Below, in pieces: positions 1-9,726 of a DNA stretch of 64,000 nucleotides. The notes under the pieces were generated by a model. It ran no database searches. It was not told the DNA's origin and saw nothing but the letters and a program-made list of their open reading frames with translations. This DNA comes from PGYR01 sp046290495 (GTDB lineage Bacteria > Bacteroidota > Ignavibacteria > Kapaibacteriales > UBA2268). Made by a program: the position numbers and the translations under genes. Where the stretch lies: the NCBI GenBank assembly GCA_046290495.1, contig JBKAGT010000006.1, positions 806,001-870,000 on the forward strand. Direction: 5' to 3'. How positions within the stretch are numbered: the first letter of the stretch is position 1; every line of letters starts with the position of its first letter.

Positions 1-1884
1 ATTTTCAAAAGTCAACTCTTCTTTATGCAACTCTGGTCTTACTCCGACTCCCTTGTATTCCCAAGCAGCTACATATTTGTAATCTTCATCATTTCTTTTT
101 GCTTCGCCTTCTTCCGTTTGATGTTCTTCACGGAAGTGAGCTCCAGCAGACTCATCTCTGTCTAGTGCATCGTAAGCCATTATCTCTGCAAACTCCAGGA
201 AATCTGCTACTCTAGAAGCTTTTTCAAGTGCAATATTGTATTCAGCACCCTCTCCAGTGATTTTTACATCTCTCCAAAACTCTTCTCTAATCTTAGGTAT
301 CTCTTCCAAAGCATGTTTTAGCCCAGCTTCGTTTCGTGCCATACCAACATAATCCCACATTACTTTACCTAACTTACGATGGAAGTATGAAGGTGATTTA
401 GTACCATTTACATTAAGAAGTTTATTGATTTTGTCATTTACATCACCAACAACTTTCTTACAATCAGGATGATTGTTGTCAATGTCAGGAAGGTCAGCTT
501 TAGCTAAGTAATTACCTATAGTGTAAGGCAATACGAAATAACCGTCCGCTAAACCTTGCATTAGTGCAGAAGCACCTAATCTGTTAGCACCGTGGTCAGA
601 GAAATTTGCCTCTCCTATTACATGCAGACCCTCTAGGTTACTCATTAGGTTGTAATCAACCCACAAGCCACCCATTGTATAGTGAGAAGCAGGATATATC
701 ATCATCGGAGTTTCATAAGGATTATCTCCAGTGATTCTTTCGTACATTTCAAATAAGTTACCATATCTTTCTTCGATTGTGTCTTTACCTAATCTAGCTA
801 TTGCATCTTTGAAATCTAGGTAAACACCATATCCAGTTGCACCTACACCTTTACCTGCATCACAAGCTTCTTTTGCCGAACGAGAAGCAATATCACGAGG
901 TGAAAGGTTACCAAAGCTAGGATATTTTCTTTCCAAGTAGTAATCTCTTTCATCTTCAGGAATTTCGCTTGGCTTTCTAGTGTCGCCTTTTTTCTTCGGT
1001 ACCCATATTCTACCATCATTCCTAAGTGACTCAGACATCAGTGTCAATTTAGATTGGTAATCACCACTTACAGGAATACATGTAGGGTGAATCTGTGTGT
1101 AACAAGGATTAGCAAAAAATGCTCCTTTCTTGTATGCTCTATAAGTAGCTGTTACGTTACAAGCTTGTGCATTTGTAGATAAGTAAAATACGTTACCATA
1201 GCCACCAGTTGCTAATACAACCGAGTCAGCTAAGTGAGTTTCTAACTCCCCAGTTACTAAGTCACGAGTTACTACACCTCGAGCTTTGCCATCAACCACT
1301 ATGATATCCATCATCTCTTTTCTAGTTCTTAGCTTTACTCCACCTTTCTGAACTTCTTTTGCCAATGCCTGATAAGCACCTAATAGAAGTTGTTGTCCTG
1401 TCTGTCCACGTGCATAGAAAGTACGAGATACTTGAGCACCACCAAACGAACGGTTTGCTAAGTTGCCACCATACTCCCTAGCAAAAGGAACACCTTGTGC
1501 AGTAGCTTGGTCAATAATGTCAACACTCACTTGTGCTAATCGGTAAACGTTTGCCTCACGCGAACGGAAATCACCACCTTTCACAGTGTCATAGAATAAT
1601 CTCCATACACTATCACCATCGTTTGGATAGTTTTTTGCAGAGTTGATACCACCTTGAGCAGCAATTGAGTGTGCTCTTCGTGAACTATCGTGAAATGTGA
1701 TTGTTTCAACATTATAACCTAATTCCGAAAGAGTAGCTGATGCAGATGCACCTGCCAGTCCAGTACCGACTACAATTATCTTATATTTTCTTTTATTTGC
1801 AGGGTTAATTAAATTTATATCAAACTTATGATTTGTCCATTTATCCTGAATTGGACCTTCAGGTATTCTAGAATTTAATTTCAT
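1..1884 (-). CDS. sdhA: Succinate dehydrogenase/fumarate reductase flavoprotein subunit (partial, C-terminus off window)
   Basis: An open frame of 628 codons runs from ATG at 1884 to the left edge, so the C-terminal few dozen residues are missing. The FAD-binding Rossmann motif VVGTGLAGASA is near residue 40, and the HSIAAQGG segment that carries the covalent FAD histidine near residue 70. The substrate-site stretch around HPTCIPVSGDYQ and a late GEANFSDHGANRLGASAL motif are also present. It oxidises succinate (or reduces fumarate) at the cytoplasmic face of the inner membrane. The start overlaps the sdhC stop by four bases (ATGA), and GGAGGA lies eight bases upstream, a strong ribosome site. 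The iron-sulfur subunit sdhB is expected next, outside the window. Sequence style matches the Bacteroidota-type enzyme. Whether it works as SDH or FRD in vivo cannot be read here. Confidence 0.96.
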   Translation of the reverse strand, partial: MKLNSRIPEGPIQDKWTNHKFDINLINPANKRKYKIIVVGTGLAGASASATLSELGYNVETITFHDSSRRAHSIAAQGGINSAKNYPNDGDSVWRLFYDTVKGGDFRSREANVYRLAQVSVDIIDQATAQGVPFAREYGGNLANRSFGGAQVSRTFYARGQTGQQLLLGAYQALAKEVQKGGVKLRTRKEMMDIIVVDGKARGVVTRDLVTGELETHLADSVVLATGGYGNVFYLSTNAQACNVTATYRAYKKGAFFANPCYTQIHPTCIPVSGDYQSKLTLMSESLRNDGRIWVPKKKGDTRKPSEIPEDERDYYLERKYPSFGNLSPRDIASRSAKEACDAGKGVGATGYGVYLDFKDAIARLGKDTIEERYGNLFEMYERITGDNPYETPMMIYPASHYTMGGLWVDYNLMSNLEGLHVIGEANFSDHGANRLGASALMQGLADGYFVLPYTIGNYLAKADLPDIDNNHPDCKKVVGDVNDKINKLLNVNGTKSPSYFHRKLGKVMWDYVGMARNEAGLKHALEEIPKIREEFWRDVKITGEGAEYNIALEKASRVADFLEFAEIMAYDALDRDESAGAHFREEHQTEEGEAKRNDEDYKYVAAWEYKGVGVRPELHKEELTFEN

Positions 1885-2567
1885 ACTTGTCCTCCAACTA
1901 ATCCTAACATTATGGTTATTGGAATTGAGATTAATGATATTACTATTACAAATGCGAATGCCGCTGCAAATTTTTGTAGCTTAGGTGTAAGCTCCTTACC
2001 ATGTATTCCAAGAGTTTGGAACATACTGTGAACACCATGTTTTAGATGAAGCCCTAAGAAAATAACTGCTATCACATAGAATAGTGATACTATTACATTC
2101 TGGAATCCAAGAATAACCATAGTATAAACATCATGAACTACTCTACCATTTTCTAATGTTGCTTGGCTGGCATAATCACTTGGGTTAGTTATACCCAATG
2201 TGAAATGAGCTAAGTGATACAGAATAAAGAAAAGTAGTGTAAGGCCTGCATAAGCCATAAACCTTGATGAGAATGTAGATGCTTTGTAATTATTTACTTT
2301 ATAGTTTCCTCCAACCTTCTTGTTGTGCATTGTTAAGTTTATAGTGGCAACAACATGAAGAATAAGAGCGAGTAAAAGTACAATCCTTACAACCCACAAA
2401 CCAGGTCCCAAATCCGCAAGTCCTACAGCGTAAGAATTAATTGCTTCTGGGCCTACATAAATAAGTAAATTCCCAAGGGTATGACCTACGATGAACAACA
2501 CCATCATCAATCCCGTTATCGCAACTACAATCTTACTGAGGATACTAGATTTTAAAAATCCTAACAT
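1881..2567 (-). CDS. sdhC: Succinate dehydrogenase cytochrome b subunit, b558 family
   Basis: 228 residues with five hydrophobic segments. Histidines sit in or next to helices (FIVGHTLGN, LILHVVATINLTMH, LYHLAHFTLG, LGLHLKHGVH), the pattern of the di-heme b558 single-subunit anchor found in Bacteroidota and epsilon-type quinol:fumarate reductases. It anchors SdhA/SdhB to the inner membrane and exchanges electrons with menaquinone. The C-terminus overlaps the sdhA start by four bases, so translation is probably coupled. It is the first gene of the operon. The 217-base divergent gap upstream (2568-2784) must hold the promoters for this operon and for the transporter at 2785; no convincing promoter motif stood out there. 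Confidence 0.95.
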   Translation of the reverse strand: MLGFLKSSILSKIVVAITGLMMVLFIVGHTLGNLLIYVGPEAINSYAVGLADLGPGLWVVRIVLLLALILHVVATINLTMHNKKVGGNYKVNNYKASTFSSRFMAYAGLTLLFFILYHLAHFTLGITNPSDYASQATLENGRVVHDVYTMVILGFQNVIVSLFYVIAVIFLGLHLKHGVHSMFQTLGIHGKELTPKLQKFAAAFAFVIVISLISIPITIMLGLVGGQV

Positions 2568-2784
2568 ATATATATGAATCCTATATGATTTATAAATTTT
2601 TTTTGTTTTTCAAATAATTATTTTATCTTTTGCGATTAGATTTTACGAACTTATCATAATCTATTACAGATGAAGAATAATTCGTTTTTTTCGTGTATAT
2701 GAATAATAAGTTAACACTCTTGGCACAAAATTCAAATTATTTTGGTCATCACAGAAAATATGTTGAAAAAAAACAAGGAACTTT

Positions 2785-4356
2785 ATGGCGGAAAGAGAAC
2801 ATTGGAACAGTAGGCTCGGATTAATATTTGCAATGGCAGGAAATGCAGTAGGTTTAGGAAACTTCCTAAGGTTCCCAGTTCAAGCAGCACAAAATGGTGG
2901 GGGAGCATTCATGATTCCCTATTTTACAGCATTCATACTATTAGCTATTCCTCTAATGTGGGTAGAATGGACTATTGGAAGAAGAGGTGGGCAATACGGA
3001 CATGGAAGTTTACCTGGTATGTTGGACACATTAACCAAAAGCAAGGTAGCTAAATACTTCGGTGCAATTGGTATTTTGGTTTCCACTTTGGTAATGATCT
3101 ATTACCTTTATATTATTTCTTGGACACTTGGATTTAGTTTTTTCTCTATAATTGGTACTTTCAATGAATTCAATAGTATAGAAACAATGAAAACCTTCTT
3201 ATATTCCTACCAGGGTATAGGAGAAGGGTATTTTACTTCTCAATGGCCTGCCTATGTATTTCTTCTCATTACGCTAGCAGTCAATTTCTATATATTATCG
3301 AAAGGTATATCCGGCGGTATTGAAAAATTTGCAACTATCGCTGTACCTCTACTCATTGGGTTTGGAATTTTGTTAGTTGGTTGGGTTTTCTTCTTAGGAA
3401 CACCCGATCCATCTATGCCTGATTTTAGTACTTATGTAGGTATAAATTATATATGGGAGCCTGATTTTAGTCTCCTGGGAAATTCGAAGATATGGCTTGC
3501 CGCCGCCGGGCAGGTGTTCTTTACCCTCAGTGTGGGTATGGGAACACTTCAAGCGTATGCAAGTTACCTTGATAAGAACGATGATATTGCTCTTAGTGGT
3601 CTAACTACAGCAGGGCTAAATGAATTTAGCGAAGTTGTATTAGGTAGTATGATTGCTATCCCTATTGCTACTGCATTTTTTGGATTGTCGATGACTCAGT
3701 CAATCGCAGAGGGTGGGGCTTTCGATTTAGGTATTATTGCAATGGCATCTATTTTTACAGAAATCCCGTTTGGTTCAATATTGAGCTTCATTTGGTTCTT
3801 CTTACTATTTATAGCTGGTGTTACTTCCTCAGTAGCAATGGCACAACCATTAATTTCATTCTTACAAGAGCAATTTAGACTAAATAGAAATAAAGCGACT
3901 TTAGTGGTTGGTGTATTAACTTTCATAGGTATTCACTTCATATTCCTATTCTTGGAGCACGGTTTCCTAGAGGAGCTCGACTATTGGGCAGGTACATTTG
4001 CATTAGTATTGGTGTCATTATTCGAAGTTATACTATTTGCATGGATATTCGGTATGGATAAAGGTTGGGAAGAAATGACCAGAGGCTCAGATATTAAAAT
4101 ACCTAGAGTATTTTATTACATCATAAAATATGTAACTCCTGCTTACTTATTGTTTATTCTAATTTTCTGGACTATTCAAGATGCGATACCTACACTAATG
4201 TTAGAAGGTGTGAAAGAAGCAGATATAATCTACAGATGGGGTGCTAGAGCGTTTATGACTGCAATATTCATGTCGTTAATGGCTCTGATATGGGTAGCTT
4301 GGAAGAGAAACAATGGAAAACCATTTAATGATGAAGAAATAGAAGGAGCAAAATAA
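2785..4356 (+). CDS. Sodium-dependent NSS (SNF) family amino-acid transporter
   Basis: 523 residues and about twelve membrane helices, typical of neurotransmitter:sodium symporters. Helix 1 carries the family signature NAVGLGNFLRFP (residues 20-31), which forms the Na+ and substrate site, followed by QNGGGAFMIPY. The stop overlaps the start of a 41-residue membrane peptide by one base, an arrangement known from bacterial MetP/MetS methionine-alanine importers. By that analogy it probably imports a hydrophobic amino acid with sodium; the exact substrate is not visible. It starts about 20 bases after an AT-rich leader containing AAGGAA. Confidence 0.93.
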   Translation: MAEREHWNSRLGLIFAMAGNAVGLGNFLRFPVQAAQNGGGAFMIPYFTAFILLAIPLMWVEWTIGRRGGQYGHGSLPGMLDTLTKSKVAKYFGAIGILVSTLVMIYYLYIISWTLGFSFFSIIGTFNEFNSIETMKTFLYSYQGIGEGYFTSQWPAYVFLLITLAVNFYILSKGISGGIEKFATIAVPLLIGFGILLVGWVFFLGTPDPSMPDFSTYVGINYIWEPDFSLLGNSKIWLAAAGQVFFTLSVGMGTLQAYASYLDKNDDIALSGLTTAGLNEFSEVVLGSMIAIPIATAFFGLSMTQSIAEGGAFDLGIIAMASIFTEIPFGSILSFIWFFLLFIAGVTSSVAMAQPLISFLQEQFRLNRNKATLVVGVLTFIGIHFIFLFLEHGFLEELDYWAGTFALVLVSLFEVILFAWIFGMDKGWEEMTRGSDIKIPRVFYYIIKYVTPAYLLFILIFWTIQDAIPTLMLEGVKEADIIYRWGARAFMTAIFMSLMALIWVAWKRNNGKPFNDEEIEGAK

Positions 4357-4481
4357 TGGATCAGATTTCGATAGAAGCAATTATTTTTATGGCATTAGGT
4401 TGGGGATTTGTTATCTCAATGGTAGTGTACACAATGAAAAAAGTATTGACAGGTAAAATAGAATATGATGAAAATGATTAA
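4356..4481 (+). CDS. MetS-like NSS transporter small subunit (41 aa)
   Basis: The start codon shares one base with the transporter stop (TAATG). The 41-residue product begins MDQISIEAIIFMALGWG, has a single membrane helix at about residues 6-28, and ends in a charged tail (GKIEYDEND). Tiny one-helix proteins placed directly behind NSS transporters are known as the MetS family. In Corynebacterium the small subunit is needed for MetP transport. Position, size and topology all fit, but the sequence is too short for firm homology by eye. It was found by reading on past the transporter stop, since it is below usual ORF cut-offs. A terminator follows 30 bases later. Confidence 0.85.
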   Translation: MDQISIEAIIFMALGWGFVISMVVYTMKKVLTGKIEYDEND

Positions 4482-4510
4482 TTGAGAAATTAATTTAACT
4501 TTTAATATTA

Positions 4511-4552
4511 AATAGCTTTAAATGTCAGTATTTAAAGCTATTTTTGTTTTTT
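4511..4552 (+). terminator. Rho-independent terminator after the NSS transporter operon
   Basis: A perfect 13-bp stem (AATAGCTTTAAAT at 4511-4523 with its complement at 4530-4542) and a 6-base loop run into a T-rich tail TTTTTGTTTTTT. It closes the transporter/small-subunit unit and separates it from the pseudouridine synthase. Confidence 0.88.
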
Positions 4553-4596
4553 ATACGTTCACTAAGAACGAAATAATTAATTACAGACTTAGAAAA

Positions 4597-5403
4597 ATGA
4601 AACACCAAAAATTTAGACCAAAGACTAAAAAGCTAGGGAAAGAAACCAAGCAGTATAAGAAAGAAAAGCAGGAAAAAGAATTAGAATCGAAAGTTAGGAT
4701 TAATAAATTCATAGCAGATACGGGTTTTACTTCTAGAAGGAAAGCTGATGAGTTAATTGAGCAGGGTAGAGTAACTGTAAATGGAAATATAGTAACTGAG
4801 CATGGCACTAAGGTAAGAAAGGGAGATAATGTTCGTGTAGACGGTGACTCGATAGGTTACGAAGAAAAGTCTGTTTACTATATATTAAATAAGCCAAAAG
4901 ATACTATAACGACTACCGAAGATCAATTTGGTCGTACTACGGTGATGGATATAGTAAGGGTGAGAAGAAGAATATACCCTGTTGGTAGGTTAGATAGAAA
5001 TTCAACGGGTGTATTACTAATGACAAACGATGGTGAATTAGCTAATAGACTGACTCATCCAAGCTATGAAGTTGAAAGACTGTACAAGGTTAAATTAGAT
5101 AAAAAACTTGAGATAGACCATGCTAGAGCCATAGCAAATGGTGGTATTGATTTAGATGATTATGTTACTTCACCTTGTGAAATATTTATTGACCCTAAAC
5201 ATGGGGATAATTTATCTATATCTTTGATAGAAGGTAAGAATAGAGAAATTAGAAGGATGTTCGAGAAGTTCGGTTACTTTGTGAAAAAGTTAGATAGGAA
5301 ATCTTATGGTGGTATAAGCAATACAGGTTTATCTCGTGGACAATACAGACATCTGAACAAAGCAGAGATTTTAGCGTTAAAGAAGCTAGTTGGACTAAAA
5401 TAA
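4597..5403 (+). CDS. RluB/RsuA-family rRNA pseudouridine synthase
   Basis: 268 residues from ATG 4597. An upstream in-frame ATG at 4522 lies inside the terminator hairpin and would add 25 unrelated residues, so it was not used. A lysine-rich N-terminal tail is followed by an S4 RNA-binding domain (about 33-82) and the catalytic domain. The motif YPVGRLDRNSTGVLLM carries the catalytic Asp at about 133, and a late GKNREIRRMFEKFG motif is characteristic of the RsuA/RluB/E/F family. It converts a uridine in rRNA to pseudouridine. RluB (23S) is more likely than RsuA because of the charged extension and the general distribution of these enzymes, but this is not decisive. Confidence 0.92.
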   Translation: MKHQKFRPKTKKLGKETKQYKKEKQEKELESKVRINKFIADTGFTSRRKADELIEQGRVTVNGNIVTEHGTKVRKGDNVRVDGDSIGYEEKSVYYILNKPKDTITTTEDQFGRTTVMDIVRVRRRIYPVGRLDRNSTGVLLMTNDGELANRLTHPSYEVERLYKVKLDKKLEIDHARAIANGGIDLDDYVTSPCEIFIDPKHGDNLSISLIEGKNREIRRMFEKFGYFVKKLDRKSYGGISNTGLSRGQYRHLNKAEILALKKLVGLK

Positions 5404-5427
5404 TAAAATAATTATTTCGAATTTTAA

Positions 5428-7506
5428 ATGAATTTTCTTAATCCATTTGTACTTTTTGGCCTAGCAGCAGCTTCTATTCCTATCATTTTGCATTTAATTA
5501 ATTTGCAAAGGCAAAAGAAGGTAGACTTTTCTACTTTGAAATTTTTAAAAGAACTGCAGCAATCTAGTATAAGAAAACTAAAGCTAAAGCAATGGTTATT
5601 GCTTCTGCTAAGAACACTCCTAATTATTTTTGCAGTATTGGCTTTTGCAAGGCCTACTATAAACACAGTCTTACCTGGTTTAACTGATTATTCGAATACT
5701 AGTATGATAATCTTACTTGATAACACCTATAGTATGGATGTTTCAGATGAAAATGGGAATAGATTTAGACAAGCTAAAAATGAGCTGAACAAATTAGTAA
5801 GTTCTTTGAAAGAAGGCGATCAAGCAGTTGTTATACCATTAAGTGGCAATAAGCCAATACAGAATTATAACTGGACGAATAGCAGAGATAAATTAAATAA
5901 TGATATTTCAGAGCTCAAGATTGGGACAAATAAACCTAACTTAGAGAAATCTCTAAAGTTCGCTTCTATTCTTTTTGATGAAGCAGTGAATGTGAACAAA
6001 CAACTATTTATAGTTACAGACAATCAAAAAAATATAATTGATGAACTAGACACTAACCAAATAATCAATGGTAATTTACCCATCGTAGTAAATCAAATTG
6101 GAAAGAATTCGAAAAAGGAATTCAAAAATATTAGTATCGATTCAGTGAGAATCCTCAGCTCCATGGTTCAAGAAAATAGGCCTGTAGAGTTTGAAATATT
6201 TGTTACTAATTGGTCTAACAAGAAGTTGACTGACAATTCAGTTGCAGTGCAATTCAATGAAACAAAAGTTGCACAAAGCACTTTCACAATTGCCCCTCAA
6301 GAAAATCAAAATTTTATTCTGTCTGCAAAACCAGATAACTCTGGTCCTGTTAGCGTAATAGTTAGCATTGAAAATGATGAAGTGTTAATTGATAACAATT
6401 ATTTTTTAACATTAAACATACCAACTAAACCGAATGTACTTGTCTATTCTGATTATGAAAACTTGTTCCTAAAATCAGTTTTAGATAATCTAGTTGAATT
6501 TAATTCAATATCCGGCTTCAACTATACTCAAAATTTAGGAAGCATAACTAATAGGTTCAACAATAATATTATACTATTAGTTGATAAAAAAGTACTTAGT
6601 AGCAATGAAATCAATAGTTTACAGAAAACACTTGCTAAGAATATAAATGTTATTCTTTTTGCACCTATTGAAAATGTAGACACTTTCATTGAAAGTGCTG
6701 AAAAATTAAGTTTAAATATCAATGAATTAATTAGATATGAACCTGCAGCAGCAGAATTCTCAAATTACGACAAGCTCCATCCTTTATTCGAGGGAGTTTT
6801 TGTTGGAGATAATTCTGATAATCAGACAATTGAAAGTCCCAAATTGATGGCTGAATTATCAAATAGCAATGGAAGAGCTATAATTGAAACACCTAGTGGA
6901 AATTTCTTATCTGAAGTATCTATTGGGGAAAGTTCTTTGCTTTATTACTCTGTACCATTAATTCCAAAATGGAGTGATTTCGTAACTACTGGGCTATTCC
7001 CAACGCTTGTTTATAAATCAATAGATTATCTTAATACTTCGAATAATCATAAATCTAATGTTTCAGCTAATTCATTAAAAGTTCCAACAAGCTTAACGCC
7101 AAGTAGTAGGTTTGAGATAAAATCACCAAATGGAACATCCTTATTTGTAGATGCCAAAAAGGTAGGTGACTCATACATACTTGACATTCAAAACAAGAGT
7201 GAATTTGGTAACTATTATGTTTATAATAACAATAAGCAATTAGTAGCGTACTATAGTATAAATCATATACAAAGTGAATCTAATCTAGAATCAGTTTCAA
7301 ATGATGAGATGGTTAACAGTCTTGAAAATATTGGTGCTGATGCTAATAAAATAATTTTTGTTAACGATGACGAAACAATAAACGACAGTATACAAAGGGC
7401 TAGGTTAGGCACTGAGTTGTGGCAGATATTCTTGATTTTGGCATTATTGTGTGGGTTAACTGAACTAATAGTGCAAAAACATTCTAAAAAAGTTAAATTA
7501 GCTTAA
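5428..7506 (+). CDS. BatA-like membrane protein with VWA domain
   Basis: 692 residues. The N-terminus (NPFVLFGLAAASIPIILHLI) is the BatA/aerotolerance N-terminal domain: helix 1 at about 5-24, a basic loop, then helix 2 at about 55-75. A von Willebrand A-like domain follows; its metal site reads DNTYS (98-102) where the canonical form is DxSxS. A long extracytoplasmic region and one C-terminal helix (about 665-685) complete it. Such proteins form membrane complexes of poorly known function (Bat operon, envelope stress). It is joined stop-to-start with the TPR lipoprotein at 7507, suggesting a shared envelope role. No MoxR ATPase or other bat genes are nearby, so it is a BatA-type paralogue rather than part of a standard bat cluster. 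Confidence 0.8.
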   Translation: MNFLNPFVLFGLAAASIPIILHLINLQRQKKVDFSTLKFLKELQQSSIRKLKLKQWLLLLLRTLLIIFAVLAFARPTINTVLPGLTDYSNTSMIILLDNTYSMDVSDENGNRFRQAKNELNKLVSSLKEGDQAVVIPLSGNKPIQNYNWTNSRDKLNNDISELKIGTNKPNLEKSLKFASILFDEAVNVNKQLFIVTDNQKNIIDELDTNQIINGNLPIVVNQIGKNSKKEFKNISIDSVRILSSMVQENRPVEFEIFVTNWSNKKLTDNSVAVQFNETKVAQSTFTIAPQENQNFILSAKPDNSGPVSVIVSIENDEVLIDNNYFLTLNIPTKPNVLVYSDYENLFLKSVLDNLVEFNSISGFNYTQNLGSITNRFNNNIILLVDKKVLSSNEINSLQKTLAKNINVILFAPIENVDTFIESAEKLSLNINELIRYEPAAAEFSNYDKLHPLFEGVFVGDNSDNQTIESPKLMAELSNSNGRAIIETPSGNFLSEVSIGESSLLYYSVPLIPKWSDFVTTGLFPTLVYKSIDYLNTSNNHKSNVSANSLKVPTSLTPSSRFEIKSPNGTSLFVDAKKVGDSYILDIQNKSEFGNYYVYNNNKQLVAYYSINHIQSESNLESVSNDEMVNSLENIGADANKIIFVNDDETINDSIQRARLGTELWQIFLILALLCGLTELIVQKHSKKVKLA

Positions 7507-9663
7507 ATGATAAACTCAAATAAGAACATATTATTAATATTTGGATTGGCAATCATTCTTTCTAGTTGCGATTTCTTCAATAACTTTACTACATATTTTA
7601 ATACATATTATAATATGGAAAGGCTGATGGAGAAATCAGAGGATGAATTTGAGTTTATGTCTTATGATAAAAGAGAAATACAAGTATATGTTCCTGAGCC
7701 AGATGTAAAAGAACAAAAAGATTATCAGCTAGGCCCACCTCCTTTTATGAAGGATCTTATCATTACACAAAGGCAAAGACAAGCAGTCAAGGTGAAATTA
7801 GATTCGATTATAATAAAAGGCTCTAAGATATTAGCACACAAAAGTAATTCCGATTATGTAGAAGGTGCTTTGTTTCTGATGGCCAAATCTTACTTTTACC
7901 AAGAAGAATGGAGACCCTCAGAAATAAAATGTAGTGAATTAGTAGACAAATACCCTAATAGTGATTTCTCACCTGATGCTCATTTACTTTTTGCTAAAAA
8001 TGCGTTAATACAAAGAAATTTCTATACTGGTAAGATAATGCTTTCACGTACGGTAGATATTGCTTGGCAAAAGAATAGATATGATATACTTTCTGAAGCA
8101 TTTAGAATTCAAGCAGAATTGTCTCTATATGAAAATGACAAAGAAGAAGCTCTTCGGCCATATAGACAAGCAGTAGCACAGTCAGATAATGATGAAATGG
8201 CGGCTCAATGGCAACTTGAATTAGCAGCGCTTCTTTATAGAATTGGTGAATTTGAAAGAGCTGCAAAAGAGTTTGCTAAAGTACGTAAATACTCTCCTAC
8301 ATATGAAGCTCAGTACGAATCATACTTATATGAAGCTCAGAGTCTTGCTCGACTCAAGAAATTTGAAAAATCAGATGAAATTCTAACTCATTTGGAAGAA
8401 GATTCTAAGTATGAAGAATGGAAAGGTTATACTTACGCTGGGCGATTAACAGAGCAAAGAATGAAGGGCAAAGAAGTAGACATAGTAGCAATGGAAAATC
8501 ATGCTGATACTACTTATGCAAACAACAAATTAATTAATACATACAGCTTTGAAAGAGGTATGGATTTCTATGGCAATGATAACTATTTTAAAGCTCAGCA
8601 GTACTTTTCTAAATCGAGAAATCAAAGAACTCCTATTTTTAAAGAATCGACTTATATGTTCAAAGCACTTTCTGAATTGAGATATAAACTTAAAAGTGCG
8701 AATGACTATTTGGCTCGAATGGAAACAGATACTAGTAGACAAATGGGTGATACAATAGTATACAACACAGCATTGTTATTTTTCGAAGCTGGTAGAATAC
8801 ATGAAGAATTAGGAAACAAGGATTCCGTGTTACATTATTATAAATTAGCGTATGATGTTTCTCCTAAGCAAATGGAAGGAACTTCAAGGTTTTTATATTC
8901 TTATGCTAGAACTATCAGAGAGGATGATGCATATAAATCTGACTCCTTATATGAAGTTTTAGCAGATAATTATGCTTTGACAGAATTTGGTCAAGATGCA
9001 ATGAGAAAGTTAGGCTTCACTGAAGAGTTTATAATTGATACAGTAAGAGAATTGTTTTCATCAGGAATGAAAAATAAGGGCTTTGGAAATTATGATTATG
9101 CAAATAAACAATTCTTAAAGATTTATGAAAAATATCCAAATCATAAATTAGCTCCGAGGGCACTATACAATGTTGGGTGGGTCTACGAAAATAATTTGAA
9201 TAATATAGATAGTGCTATTTACTACTATGACATAATACTGGAAAAATATCCTACATCAGAATACGCTGAAGAGTTGAGACTGCCAATTGCACAACTTAAA
9301 AACCAAAGGTATGGAGATGAGATACCAGATTCTTTGACATACAAACCACAATACACTGATTTAAAACCTAAGAATGCCATAAAAGGGATTCCTTCATCAA
9401 GAACAATACCAAACCCTAAAATCAAAAATCCAAATGGTAATAATGGTGAGCTGGATCCTAATGAGCTATATAATGATCCTAGCAAGGCATTGGACAAAGG
9501 AAAAGAAGTAATAAATAAGCCATTAGAGATGCTCAAACAAATAGATATTGATGACCTAAATCCAATGAATTTATTTAATACTGAAGAAGAGCCAGAACCA
9601 GTAGAGCCAGCGCCAGATAATAAAACCGAACCAGCTATCCCAGATTCAACAAAGAAAAAATAA
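7507..9663 (+). CDS. TPR lipoprotein, PorW/SprE-like (T9SS-associated)
   Basis: 718 residues. A lipoprotein signal peptide ends in the lipobox ILSSC (Cys21). An aromatic, Asn-rich segment follows (FTTYFNTYYNMERL), like the start of PorW/SprE proteins of the type IX secretion/gliding system. Repeated helical TPR-like units run from about 110 to 590 (for example SDYVEGALFLMAKSYFYQEE and FERAAKEFAKVRKYSPTYEA). The C-terminal ~120 residues are Pro/Asn/Glu-rich and probably disordered. PorW links the T9SS motor to its outer-membrane ring in Porphyromonas. That role is inferred here from architecture only; it could be another TPR scaffold. It starts immediately after the stop of the BatA-like gene, so the two are co-translated. 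Confidence 0.72.
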   Translation: MINSNKNILLIFGLAIILSSCDFFNNFTTYFNTYYNMERLMEKSEDEFEFMSYDKREIQVYVPEPDVKEQKDYQLGPPPFMKDLIITQRQRQAVKVKLDSIIIKGSKILAHKSNSDYVEGALFLMAKSYFYQEEWRPSEIKCSELVDKYPNSDFSPDAHLLFAKNALIQRNFYTGKIMLSRTVDIAWQKNRYDILSEAFRIQAELSLYENDKEEALRPYRQAVAQSDNDEMAAQWQLELAALLYRIGEFERAAKEFAKVRKYSPTYEAQYESYLYEAQSLARLKKFEKSDEILTHLEEDSKYEEWKGYTYAGRLTEQRMKGKEVDIVAMENHADTTYANNKLINTYSFERGMDFYGNDNYFKAQQYFSKSRNQRTPIFKESTYMFKALSELRYKLKSANDYLARMETDTSRQMGDTIVYNTALLFFEAGRIHEELGNKDSVLHYYKLAYDVSPKQMEGTSRFLYSYARTIREDDAYKSDSLYEVLADNYALTEFGQDAMRKLGFTEEFIIDTVRELFSSGMKNKGFGNYDYANKQFLKIYEKYPNHKLAPRALYNVGWVYENNLNNIDSAIYYYDIILEKYPTSEYAEELRLPIAQLKNQRYGDEIPDSLTYKPQYTDLKPKNAIKGIPSSRTIPNPKIKNPNGNNGELDPNELYNDPSKALDKGKEVINKPLEMLKQIDIDDLNPMNLFNTEEEPEPVEPAPDNKTEPAIPDSTKKK

Positions 9664-9726
9664 ATTGATTTTCTTATAATATTAGCTTACATTGCAACAA
9701 ATATTGTTGAACTATGACTGTATGTA

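Noticed and set aside
2721..2735. TGGCAC resembling the -24 half of a sigma-54 promoter before the NSS transporter
   Set aside because: The expected TTGC at -12 is absent (AAAAT then TCAAA), so only half of the site fits by chance.
4522..4596. Upstream start for the pseudouridine synthase
   Set aside because: The extension lies inside the terminator hairpin and adds a non-conserved hydrophobic leader; the family begins with a basic segment and the S4 domain.
9695..9709. CAACA-aatat-TGTTG before the NtrB-like kinase as an operator
   Set aside because: Five-base arms in AT-rich DNA are too short and occur once only; not enough to call a regulatory site.
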